From contig CM065302.1 in the NCBI GenBank assembly GCA_032871835.1, forward strand, positions 6,741,882 to 6,805,881: a stretch of 64,000 bases of DNA, in the 5' to 3' direction. Position 1 is the first letter of the stretch. Each line of letters begins with the position of its first letter. This document shows, one piece after another, positions 48,516 through 58,822 of the stretch. Position numbers and translations under genes: made by a program. Below the pieces are notes generated by a model. That model saw nothing but the letters and a program-made list of their open reading frames with translations. It made no database searches and was not told where the DNA came from. The stretch comes from Dipteronia dyeriana (taxonomy: Eukaryota; Streptophyta; Magnoliopsida; Sapindales; Sapindaceae).

Positions 48516-49365
48516 ATAAGATGCACCATTGAAAACATTTTAGAGACGTTCGGCCAGGGAACCATCCCGAAAGCCGCTCCAGCGGTCTTCCTCGATAAAA
48601 GCCCGATCGGAGGACATCTTCCGTAGCATATCCTGGGGAGAAAGGAATAAAGAAACCCCAGAGGGTTTAGCTCCCAGATTTCCAGACTCGGGGGCAGGAG
48701 AAGCTCTGTTCGGTTCTAAGGATAGAGAAAGATTTGAAGGAACCCCGGAAGGTTCGGCCCCCATATCTCCAACCTCGGGGGTAGAAGAAGCCTTGTTCGG
48801 TTTTGAGGCCGCCGCATTTACTGATGCTTCAGCGCCAACACTCGGGGCAATCTCATCTGTAGCATCTTCATCACTGGAGTAGATGAATGAGACTACCTAA
48901 GGAACTTTAGAATGATGGGTCGGTGAATTAACTGTCTTTCGCTTCTCACCCCGAGAACGGTGGAAGTTAAGGTCAGCAGTAGGATCTTCCTGCGGATCAT
49001 CCTGAAAAGACTCAAAGAATTCGGCACCTGCAGTTACTTGATCCGTCAAGACGTTACCACCGTCGCCGACTTCAACCATCCAACAGGCTCATCACCCGGG
49101 CCTCCACATTGCCTCTCTCTATTATCAGGCAGTTGGGTGTCAGCTGGCTCACTCTGGCCACTTGGACCAGCAGAATCCCGAGTAGGATACTGAGCACCCT
49201 GATCAACGCACTCGGGAATTTGTTCCTTAGCAGTGTTGATTTCCTCATCAGGCTCGGGTAGAGCAATACCCTCATCGCCCTGAAGGGAAGCTTCTTTTCT
49301 ACTCGTCTGCAGAATCAACTTCACCTGGTGAGCCTGAAGATCGCTGACGACATCCGCATCGAACA

Positions 49366-49438
49366 CTTAAAAAATAAAGATTCATGTCAGAAAATGAAAA
49401 GCAGAAAAATACAATAGAAAGGGCACCGGGTTACTTAC
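49366..49438 (-). other. Intron 1 of the E2 antisense gene
   Basis: Donor GTAAGT, acceptor TTTTTTAAG, 73 nt, same position as in E1 (91 nt). Confidence 0.7.
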
Positions 49439-50562
49439 ATGGCTGGCGATGCCCTAAAATCTGTCTGAAGAAGTCGAGCTTTATCAAATCCTCCTCTTCA
49501 AAAAGGTAGCTCTTGCTCCTCTACTCCAGAGTATGAACAGCTGCCCGAGTCAGCCTCTTCAGCTCAGAATCACTATAATCAATTATTTTCTTGTTTCACA
49601 CTTCGACGGAACAGAAGAAACTGGAAACACTCAACACATTCGGGAATCCTCAGATCCAATAGTAACGTTGAGCCCGAGAGCCCCTCCAGTTAAAAACCAA
49701 CTGTTCTTCTAGAACTTGTTGGATGTAGGGAATCCCCATACAAAGCCCTTCTTTTTTGGGTCATCAGAGGTATCTACCTCCTGATTCACCTTTGCTTCTT
49801 TAGGGACCTAACCGTCCGATGGAGTAGATGCAAGAAAATATGTCCTCGTCTTGCTAACCTGCATCAGCGTAAAGAAATGCCTGATTTCATTCGGGGAAGG
49901 CGACTGAACATATGCCACATGCACATCAAGATTTTATAACTATTCGGGGCCAATTGAGCTGGAGCTATCCCTGCTTCAGCCAAAAACCAGGCAATAAAAG
50001 GATGAAAGGGAAGTTTGACGCCACAGCATAACATCGATTCAAAAATCGCGACCATACCCTCAGGAGGATTCCATACAGCTCTATCCCCCTTAGGAACCAA
50101 AGTGACCGAGTCGGGCATGTCGAATCGGGAGCGGTATTTTTCTATTTCAGCTGGCCTGACCACATTCGGCTCAGTATCAAAGCCACTCAGGAGAGTATCA
50201 GAAAACGAAAGATGAGACGCCCTGTACACCTCATCAACATCTCCCTCGTTAACAGTCTGTTCCCTGATCTGAACGCTGCTTGAGTTGTGCTTGCGTACCT
50301 CACTTCTGCTCTGATGTTTACCCATCCTTCGAAAAGATACCTTGTGATCAGAAATATCAGAATCAAAACTAGACAAAGAACTCGATACTGGGCTGAAAGT
50401 GACGTAAGGGTAAAACCCAGAAATATCAACCTCTAAAAATGAAGATTCATCTATTGGGAAATTCCCCAGTAATCGTTTAATGCAAGAAATTAACTGAAAA
50501 TCCCCACGTTCTAATGCATCAAAAGCGATTTTAAAGAGACGATGTCGGGAAGATGGCCTCAA

Positions 50563-51056
50563 TAAAACTAACCTTGAATTAAGATTGATGCAAGATCTTC
50601 AAACAGAGAATCGTAAACTTCTGGATGAAGAAATCTAGGTTTAAAGAAATTTCTGTTGAAAATTGTTGAGAATAAACCAACGATGTCTCTCAACGAAGAA
50701 TTTAAAAAGAAGACGGCACGAAACCCTATGATTTCAAGGCGGGAAGAAAAATTATGATGAAACTCGATGACGTAGGCGGTGTTTGAGGAGACGCAAAAAT
50801 CATTTCTCATAAATGATATTGAAAAACGAAGAGATGAGGGACACGTGTCAAAACAGGAAGTAGCCCTCGACCGTCAGAACTTCAAAACGTCGCCAACATT
50901 TAAGATCTCGAGTGATGAGGCGAATCGAAATTATAGGGTCACCATTAAGACACGTCATTATGATAAGACGGCTAATCTGACGAGTAAAAATTAAGATGAT
51001 TAAAATACTCTTGCCCGAAATGAAATTTACTCGGTAAAAATATTTTAAGGGCGTAT
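50563..51056. other. E2 region between antisense-gene start and 3' LTR
   Basis: Leader and promoter candidate of the antisense gene, with a TTTTTAAATTCTTCG string at about 50695-50711 (minus). It ends with the polypurine tract next to the LTR. No coding frame on plus. Confidence 0.4.
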
Positions 51057-51955
51057 TGTCTTATGTGAATTTTACCAAGCATACACGTCATTGACAGGAA
51101 GGAGAAAATTTCCAGGTGGACTCCCAAATGGGCACTCAGGAAATATCCTACGAGGCATCATTAAAGAGAAGAAAGCCCGATTAAACAAGTAGCATGGCAA
51201 GACCTACTCGGGATCAACTAAATTACTCCGAATCGATTAAAAGTACTCGGGATTAACCAAAAAGCATATTCTACTCAGGCTTAAACGGCACTACTCGGGA
51301 CCAACAAGTGTTATTCTTACTCGGGATAAATGCGACCCGAACAAGCAACTTGGTGCTTAATTCACACGGATTAAGTAATTAAATACGCGAAGATATCCAT
51401 CAGGAAGAATCCCAAAGAGAATAGAATACTGAGCTAGAAGAATCCTCAATCAGGAAACAACTTGATTTCGCTATAAAGACTATTCTTATAAGGAAACAAG
51501 TCCAAATAAAACTGCACTACTAGAATCTCACTCGATTTCCATAAGAGACTCCGAAACAGGAAAGAAGACAAATTAACCTCAAGCAAGTAACCGAATCACA
51601 ATTAAATGCAAAGATCATGTATTACTTGTAAAAACATATTAGGGTTCTATAAACATATAAATAGACCCATAATCTCGTCCAGAAAATATATAAGCAATAT
51701 AGCATACACAACAGGCAAGGGAAAAATACAGAGAGAAGAAAGAGATATCGAGAGTTTGTAAACATCATATTTTCATAGTGGATTTTGACTTGGTTGATCC
51801 TTCAACCACCTGTGGACGTTTCTTCGGTCATCAGAGTTTTACCACGTAAAACTTGTGTCTTCGTTATTCTCTCTGAATCTCTTTCTCTTTGAATTAATAG
51901 CCGAAATTCAATCCTTATTGGCTTTTCTGATACAATCCAGAAATCAAAGTCAATA
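51057..51955 (+). repeat. E2 3' LTR (899 bp)
   Basis: It starts TGTCTTATGT after the polypurine tract TTTTAAGGGCGTAT (51043-51056). It is near-identical to the 5' LTR. Confidence 0.95.
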
Positions 51956-51960
51956 AAATT

Positions 51961-52773
51961 ATTATAAAATTTTAAATTGGTTAAATGTATAATTAATAAA
52001 TATATTAATTAAATTATATATATATATATCAATATAGGTGTCATTTTAAAGATCCCGTTGAGATCTTTCTAACGGTATACTTTTTAAAAATATATATTAA
52101 AGAGTATTAAACTAGTGGTTTTTAAAAAATAAAAAGTGATCGATGAGACATTCAATAAAAAGAAAGATTTGATATAGCTATTGTGTTCACCAAATTTAGT
52201 GCACACCATAATTCATCGATTTTTTTTAGTGTGTTTAGTGTGTTGGTTGAAGAGAAATTTTATATCGAGTTAATGTATTTGGTACAATTGGTCTGTTGGT
52301 TAAAGTTGCTCTTATAGAATATATTTACAATTATTCACATATATTTATACAATATAATCCTAATTTGTTTAGGATTATATGGGATTCTAATTTGTCATGG
52401 GATTAACTAAATTATATTATGATTTCCTATTAATCATGGGCTAGACCAAATTAGATTTTGATTTCCTATTAATAATCCAACTTGTCATATATATTAACAA
52501 AATAAATAAAAATTATATGGATATATTTGTGTTTTTTTTAAAAAAAAAAAATTAACACCTATTGATAATCTTAGACATATTACAACGAATTATCAATTTT
52601 TCATGTGAACTGATGTCAGAAGCAGTTCACAAAGTATATTTATATATTATGGTCATCAACAAAATCCTCTTGGCAGGATGTTCGAGTCTTACTATAAACA
52701 TTTTATAAATAGTGTCCGAAATTCATTATGGGGAAGAAGATTGATGAATGAACCAATGGTATAATTAAAAAAT
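51961..52773. other. Intergenic AT-rich DNA, no gene seen
   Basis: It contains two related stretches around 'tgatttcctattaat' (52420 and 52460). No coding potential. TTAAAAAAT (52765-52773) is the left TSD of the next element. Confidence 0.45.
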
Positions 52774-52786
52774 GGGATATAATCAT

Positions 52787-52824
<38 letters not shown>

Positions 52825-53704
52825 TTATAATTTACAATATTAGACACTTTACCCTCTCTAGTTTCATTAATGATCATTCCCCCCTAAAAAATAAAATATT
52901 AAACACTTTACCCCCTATAATTTCAGTAATGACCATTATCCCCCCTGAAAACTTAAATATTAGACATTTTACCCCTTGACTGTTTGAATTCCGTTAGTCA
53001 AGTACTTTGACCGTAAAGAAATCAATTAAATGATATTGTTACCCTTGAACACATGAGTTATACCCCCTAATGAAACCATTAATTTTTTTTAAAGAAAAAA
53101 ATCAGAAATACAAAAATAAAAACTAGTAAAAGTATTTAAAAAAAATAAAATTGAAAATAAAAAATTAAAAAATTTAGTTAAACAAAAATTAATATAAAGA
53201 ATTAAATGTAAAAATAAAAAATTTATTTAAAATAACATTAATTTAAAGAATGAAATGCAAAAACAAAAGAAAAATCATTTAAAGAATAATAAATTAATAA
53301 AATAATATAACTGTAAAGAAACTAAAACAATATTAAAATTTATTTTGTAATATTGAATTGTTTTTATTTTTTGAAATACTGAATTTTGTTTTTTTGCTAA
53401 TTTTTTAATTTTTTATTTTCCATTCTAATTTTTAAAATACCTTTATTAGTTTTTATTTCTGATTTTTTTTTCTTTGAAAACAATTAGTGGTATCATTAGG
53501 GAGCATAACTCATGTGTTCAAGGGTAATAATATTATTTAATTGATTTTTTTTACGGTCAAAGTACTTGACTAACGGAATTCCTAACGGTCAATGGGTAAA
53601 ATGTATAATATTTTGGTTTTCATGGGAGATAATGATCATTACTGAAATTAGAGAGGGTAAAATGTCTAATATGATAAACTACAGGGTAAAAATGATTATA
53701 TCCC
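52774..53704. mobile_element. Mutator-like foldback/MITE element with long inverted ends
   Basis: It begins GGGATATAATCATT and ends GATTATATCCC. It is flanked by TTAAAAAAT (52765-52773) and TTAAGAAAT (53705-53713), a 9-bp duplication with one mismatch. The arms (52774-53090 and about 53485-53704) pair over some 220-300 bp ('ttgaacacatgagtta', 'gtcaagtactttgaccgta', 'attccgttag'). The left arm has three tandem units of about 62-66 bp and a 37-C run. There is no transposase. Long TIRs and a 9-bp TSD fit the Mutator superfamily. Confidence 0.8.
52788..52824. repeat. Poly-C run (37 bp)
   Basis: Thirty-seven consecutive C in the left arm of the foldback element. The matching position of the right arm has only a short tract, so it is expanded or a sequencing artefact. 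Confidence 0.9.
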
Positions 53705-53713
53705 TTAAGAAAT

Positions 53714-54402
53714 TAAACATAAAGATTACTTTAATTAAATCAAAGTACAAACCACGAGTAACTTCCATCCCTTAAAAGCTTAGAAAAAAAACTAAAAATA
53801 AAAAATAAAAAAAAATACCAGTTTCTCAGGCCAACCATGCCCAACAACTTGTTCCTTAGATTAGTTGCTAATTGATGCTTTTAACTTACTGCTAATTACA
53901 ATCAGCCATCATCAGCTAATAATGTATGACCAGCTGATGATCGATATTGTTGTATAGAAGAGTCAGCTCTGCTGCCTTGATGCTCTGTTTTGTGATGCTT
54001 TATTTTTGTCTTTACTTTCTTCTAGTAGCTCAGCTTGTATATTTGCTTCGATTTATCTTTTAAGATAAACTTCTCAGAAAAAGTCTTATACTCTGTATTA
54101 AAACTTAAATATATACAATCTAAATATTTATTCCTAAACAACATTTGAAAAAAATTATTCACACATGATTATTAAATGCTCATTATGAAACTTGAATTAT
54201 CGATTATCGGTGGGACCTGTGCCCCACCTCAATTTATTTTAAAAAAAAAAGAAAATTGATTACGCTTATATTATATAAATATATGTTAATTAACAAACAT
54301 TACAGATTTTCACTTTCATCACATCTAGTTTTGTACCTTCTTGTCACCTTATTTATGACTTGTGAGTGGTTCAATCCCCACCATTGCACTTTTCAATTAG
54401 TA
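53714..54402. other. Intergenic DNA, no gene seen
   Basis: AT-rich. 53840-54000 is less AT-rich, with several CAGCTGATGA-like words, but shows no open frame of note. Confidence 0.4.
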
Positions 54403-54487
54403 AGGGTTTTTAGCAAAATTATTCTATTTTAGGGACTGAATTGTAAATCTACCCTAAAACCAAAATAAATTGTAAAACTGTCCTGAA
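54403..54487 (-). repeat. Dispersed repeat, copy 1 (inverted)
   Basis: GGTTTTTAGCAAAATTATTC and TAGGGACTGAATTGTAAAT pair with the reverse complement of copies at 56898-57020 and 58690-58822. Probably a terminal sequence of a DNA-transposon family. Confidence 0.6.
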
Positions 54488-54503
54488 ATGATCTTCCTAC
54501 CCT

Positions 54504-55721
54504 TTTAATCCTAATATAACTAGAAACATGAAAAATACAATCACTAGTAAATATTACTAGACATATAATCCTAACAAAACTAGAAAATATATCATAATTC
54601 TAACACCCTCTTTCAAACTCGCGATGCGGCTGCAAGAAGCATCGAGAGTTTGCCAACCGAAAACTAGAAACGTAGAAATCTCGACTTGGTAACGAATCTG
54701 CAAACTTGGGAAGCCATACAAATTGAGTCTCCCTAAACCGTGCAAATAGTTCCAAAACCTTGCATATCATGCAAACCGTGTGAAACCCTGTAAATCGATC
54801 AATTTTCTCCAAACTCTACGAAACTATGCAAATCGTGCCAAACCCTGGGAATTGTGCCAGACCTTATAAAATCTTGCAACTCGAACTCGTGCATGCAAAT
54901 CGTACCAAACTGCGAAACCATGCAAATCGTGCCAAACCCAATTTCACATCCACTTAGTGTCCAAGTGATCTTGAACTATGATTCACACCCTTCCTCACAT
55001 GCAGCGTGCTCACTAGGCAACACCAGAAAAAAGGAGAGAGGAAGTCAAATACCAACAAGAACAAAGGAGAGAGAAAACCAAATACCAATGGAAAATAAAG
55101 GAGAGAGAAAGCCAATACCAATAGAAAATAAATGAGAGAGAAAGCCAATACCAACCAGAAACAAAGAAGAGAGAACCAAATACCAGCCAAGAACAAAGGA
55201 GAAAGAAATCCAATACCAATCAAAATATCAAGTAGAAGAAAAACAATATGCAAACGAGACTCGTCAAAACAGTACAGACACTCACCAAGCAAACTAGGCT
55301 CTAATGAACACATGAATAAAGCTTTTTTTTTATGAAACTAGACTCTTGTAGACACACAAATGAAACTTCTTTTTTTATGAAATCAGGCTCTGATACCATG
55401 TTAAAGAATCTTAAACTCTGATACCATACTAAATAATCTTATGCAAAACAAAGAACGGAAGAGATCGAGAAGAAACTAACAAGAAAACTAAGGTTTGTTA
55501 TTATTGCATAATGCAAATATAATGTTACATCATGAATCATAAGTTATATAAAAAATAACTAATAAAGAGAGTTTATATAGATAAGACAATAAAAGACTAA
55601 ACAAACTCGTAATAGGAGTATTAATCTGAATATAACCAGAAACAAGAAAAATATCATAATTAGTAAATATTACTATAAATATAATCCTAACAAAACTAGG
55701 AAATATATCATAATTCTAATG
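54504..55721 (-). mobile_element. Small non-autonomous LTR element (TRIM/copia-derived), 3' LTR truncated
   Basis: The right LTR (55399-55721) and left partial LTR (54504-54604) share 'aatcctaacaaaacta' and 'atatatcataattctaa'. On the minus strand the PBS TGGTATCAGAGCC (55398-55386) abuts the 5' LTR and is an initiator-Met form. The polypurine tract TTTGAAAGAGGG (54616-54605) abuts the 3' LTR. The 0.78-kb interior has no gag or pol. A second TGGTATCAGAG lies inside the LTR at about 55415-55425. Confidence 0.75.
55024..55225. repeat. 33-bp tandem repeat inside the small LTR element
   Basis: GGAGAGAGAAA recurs at about 55034, 55068, 55101, 55134, 55168 and 55200. The period of 32-34 bp keeps frames open on both strands. 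Confidence 0.85.
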
Positions 55722-56335
55722 GTATAACGATTATGTCTACAAATAGATCATTTTCAAATCAAGTTTATGCCTCAAAAGTACTCAGCTGTGTTCAAATGTG
55801 TCCTGGTTATTTCAATTTGGAGAAATTTGTAATATTGATTTGTTTGGTGCAAATGGAAATATCCACGTCCATGACCTCTCTCAATTTAACAAGATTTTGC
55901 TCCAATCCAAAAATTCTTCACTCTCCAAAAATTAAATAACTACACCAAGATACAGATTATACAAATGCTAGCTTTTTGCTTTTTGGCTTTTAGCATATAT
56001 CAACTGAATCATTGCAAGTCATCAATTGATTGCAAACTGAGAACTAATGACAGGCATTGTAGAATACAGTGAAAGCTTTGTAGGTAGATTACAGAGTATA
56101 AAATCAACAGTAATATATAAATGGTATTCATAAATCATACTTGACAGTTCGCGGTCCTTTAGAGAAATAATAATGCATCGCAGATTAGAAATCGATGATG
56201 CATATAGAATTTTACAAGTTTTCAAATAATTCAATTTTCAAAGGAGAACAACCAATTACATCATAAAACTTTAAATTGAAAAAAAAAAATTAGCTGCGAT
56301 AGTCAAAACTTTGAATTGATTTTTTTTTTTATCCA
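55722..56335. other. Intergenic DNA, no gene seen
   Basis: Open frames are short and unrecognised. Confidence 0.4.
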
Positions 56336-56612
56336 AATATCGGATCGTCTTGTCCTGAGGAAAAAAAACCTCTGGACAGGGTGTTCCGATGTCGGGTCAC
56401 CGCGTCTCGAGGATATTTTTTCCTCATGATAGGGTGACCTGACATCGGATTACCCTGTCCCAAAGCTTTTTACATGGCTTTAAAAAAATCGGGTCACCCC
56501 GTCCCAAGAATTTTGTTTCATGGCTTAAAAAGTCTCGGGACAGGGTTCGAGGCCTTTTTTTTTCCTCTGGATGGGGTGACCTGACGTCAGGTCACTTTGT
56601 CCCGAACTTTCT
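56336..56612. repeat. Block of repeated palindromic units
   Basis: GGTCACC/GGTGACC with GGGACAGGGT/ACCCTGTCCC recurs about five times in both orientations. It includes a perfect 20-bp palindrome GTGACCTGACGTCAGGTCAC at 56576-56595. GC-richer than its surroundings. No coding frame. Confidence 0.8.
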
Positions 56613-56897
56613 TTCAACCATTGAAAGTTAAAAATGGAAAAATAAATAAAATCTAGAATATTTCAAAACTCTCAAAGTAAATCTTACGAGGTTAAAAATA
56701 TAATTTTAAAAGGCAATATATACTTTCAAATTATTTTAATATGATATCTCCAATGTTTTTAAAACCTCAAATTGAAAAACAAATTTATGGGAAATAAAGT
56801 GTTGTAGAGTAGGAAAATTGTTAGATAGTATTTAGTTTATTTGTTTGATAAGTTTGTAGGTAAATGGTTGATAAAAGTAATAAAAATGATAATAAAA

Positions 56898-57020
56898 ATA
56901 TGGTGAGTGATAAGTGAGGGTATTTTGGGTTGAATACGGCAGTTTTGCAACTGAATTAGTTTTTAGGGTAAATTTGCTATTAAGCCCCTAAAATAGGATG
57001 TTTTTGCTAAAAACCTTTTA
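56898..57020 (+). repeat. Dispersed repeat, copy 2
   Basis: It shares with copy 3 'tgataagtgagggtatttt', 'aaatttgctattaagcccct' and 'tttttgctaaaaacc'. Confidence 0.7.
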
Positions 57021-58689
57021 ATTTATTACAATAAAATAAAATTAATTATTTGATTTCCCTGTATTTCATATATAAAAAAATTAATATGAAAAATGTTTTT
57101 GAAAATCTCGAAATTAATTTTCAATAATTTGAATTTTATTTAAATTTTGCTAAGATGTTTTAAAGGTTTTTAATTTTTTTTAAAACTTTTTAAAAAAAAA
57201 TTCTTTGTTAATTTAGTTTTAATTTTGTAATGATTTTTTTTCTTAATTTCTTAATTTTGTATTCCTCTAACAATTTGTTTTTCCTTTTCAATTTCATCCT
57301 TTAAATGCACATTTTGGTATTTTTATTCTTTTTTACATTTTGATTTTAATTTTAAGTTTTATTTAAATAATTTTATGTTATCTTTGAAGTTTTCAAACAT
57401 TTTTTAAATTATCTTTATCATTTCTTTTCAATTTTTTTAAAAAATAAATAAAGTCTTGGTGACATATATCTAGTCTTTATTATACTTACCAAATATATAT
57501 GTAAAGTTTTTAAAATGTAAATTATTGGATGGCAAATATGTCACTCATATTCAAATAAAAAAAAAATTATAACTTGTAAATTGATGACCTCCTTTAACAA
57601 ATGTTAGATATTTACTGGCTATTAGACTTGAACCCTAGCGATGGTGCTTCATAGATTTGAAAGTCTTCAACCACCAACTCACCGAGTGGAAATACCATGA
57701 TAATTCATTAGCTTATTTAAAACAATGATTGTTAGGTCTCCAATTAATTATATGTTTAGGTGACCTTTAATTATATCTTTACTAGTTATTACAAAAAATT
57801 GGGATGTTCCACAGTATTTAACGTTATAGTACTTGTAATTATCAATGGAAATGTTAATAGATTTATATTTATAATGTGTTGCTTTCTATTCATTCAATTA
57901 TTATATAAATGTTTTAATGTTTAATTATTTTAATATTTTAAAACTATAAAAATATTTACGATCTAGATTGTTCATTAATAATATAGTACTTCTGATTCTA
58001 CATGTAAGCTCTGATTGATTGTCTCTAATTTGATGGTTTTTATCATTTTTATTAATTAAATATAATTATTATTATTGTTTGTAAATTATATGTATATTAG
58101 AGGTTTCTATATATATATATGTGTGTGTCATTTTTAAGCTCAGCTAACCTTCACGATCTTAATTTCTCTACCAGTCCTCTTTCTTACATTCTATATGTTG
58201 GCAGCTTCCACGATACAATCTCAATATACACATAGTACATTAGTACATGTGCATGCATTTCCACGTACAAAATTATTTCTCCCATTAAAGTGTTTTTATC
58301 TTTTAACCAAATAAGGAAACTTTTTTTTTTTTCTTTTTATGTTTTGGGTAGTCAACAAATATGGTCCACCGATTCAGTGAAATCTCTTTATCGGTATGTA
58401 GTAGACTTTATTGAAAGAAAAAGCTACTAAGGTTCTCTCTATGAGCTTAGATTCATGCAGGTAAGGGAACCTATGGTAAATGGTCGGTAAAAATAATAAA
58501 AATATAATAAATACACTAATATTAGTTCATCTAAAAATGTTATCCAAATTTCAATCCAAATAATATGATAATTGATTTTTTTTATTAATCACATCATCCC
58601 ATATTTTGTGTGGTGATGATAACTCACTTAGCACATCATTTTGGTTGAAATTTAGACTAAATTTTTGGGTTGTCTAACACTACTCTAAT
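57021..58689. other. AT-rich intergenic DNA, no gene seen
   Basis: Long A/T tracts and a short AT/GT tract near 58110-58130. No gene. Confidence 0.45.
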
Positions 58690-58822
58690 ATATGGTAAGT
58701 GATAAGTGAGGGTATTTTGGATAGAATATGGTAGTTTTACAATTGAATTAGACTTTAGGGTATATTTGCTATTAAGCTCCTACAATAGGATATTTTTGCT
58801 AAAAACCCTTTTAGTAATTTAC
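58690..58822 (+). repeat. Dispersed repeat, copy 3
   Basis: About 85-90 percent like copy 2 by eye, in the same orientation, 1.8 kb away. Confidence 0.7.

Larger units (their letters stand above)
47584..50562 (-). pseudogene. E2 antisense gene: gypsy-type putative transposase-like protein with coiled-coil tail
   Basis: The start ATG at 50562 opens a 232-codon frame (50562-49864). Residues about 140-210 form the conserved block with IEKYRSRFDMPDSVTLVPKG and LPFHPFIAWFLAEAGIAPAQ. Introns are at 49438-49366 and 48515-48451. Exon 2 is acidic and Ser/Pro-rich (SSDEDATDEIAPS). Exon 3 has a coiled coil (QNQADRIRHLEAQLKASEE; FEQEAEQSRSAYDQKIEDQE) and the tail VDRFKRSPVYDALLL, ending KGSKSSQP. A frameshift near 49905, one near 49070, and stops at about 48897 and 48540 break it. 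It is the same gene as in E1. Cellular role unknown. Confidence 0.82.
39775..51955 (+). mobile_element. E2: full-length Ty3/gypsy Tat-type LTR retrotransposon, same family as E1
   Basis: A 12,181-bp element with LTRs 39775-40674 and 51057-51955 and TSD AAATT at 39770-39774 and 51956-51960. gag-pol lies on plus, the antisense gene on minus. LTR ends match E1 (TCCTTATTGGCTTTTCTGA and ACGTCAACA). The 3' LTR terminus has drifted from CAACA to CAATA. Pol is better preserved than in E1 but has a 22-bp RT deletion and several shifts. It is inverted relative to E1, 24 kb apart. Confidence 0.95.

Noticed and set aside
52692..52877. Frame with poly-glycine
   Set aside because: Translation of the 37-C run.
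54854..55335. Plus-strand frames with an 11-residue KGERKPIPIEN-type repeat
   Set aside because: Product of the 33-bp array in a non-autonomous LTR element; frames are open on both strands and there is no start context.
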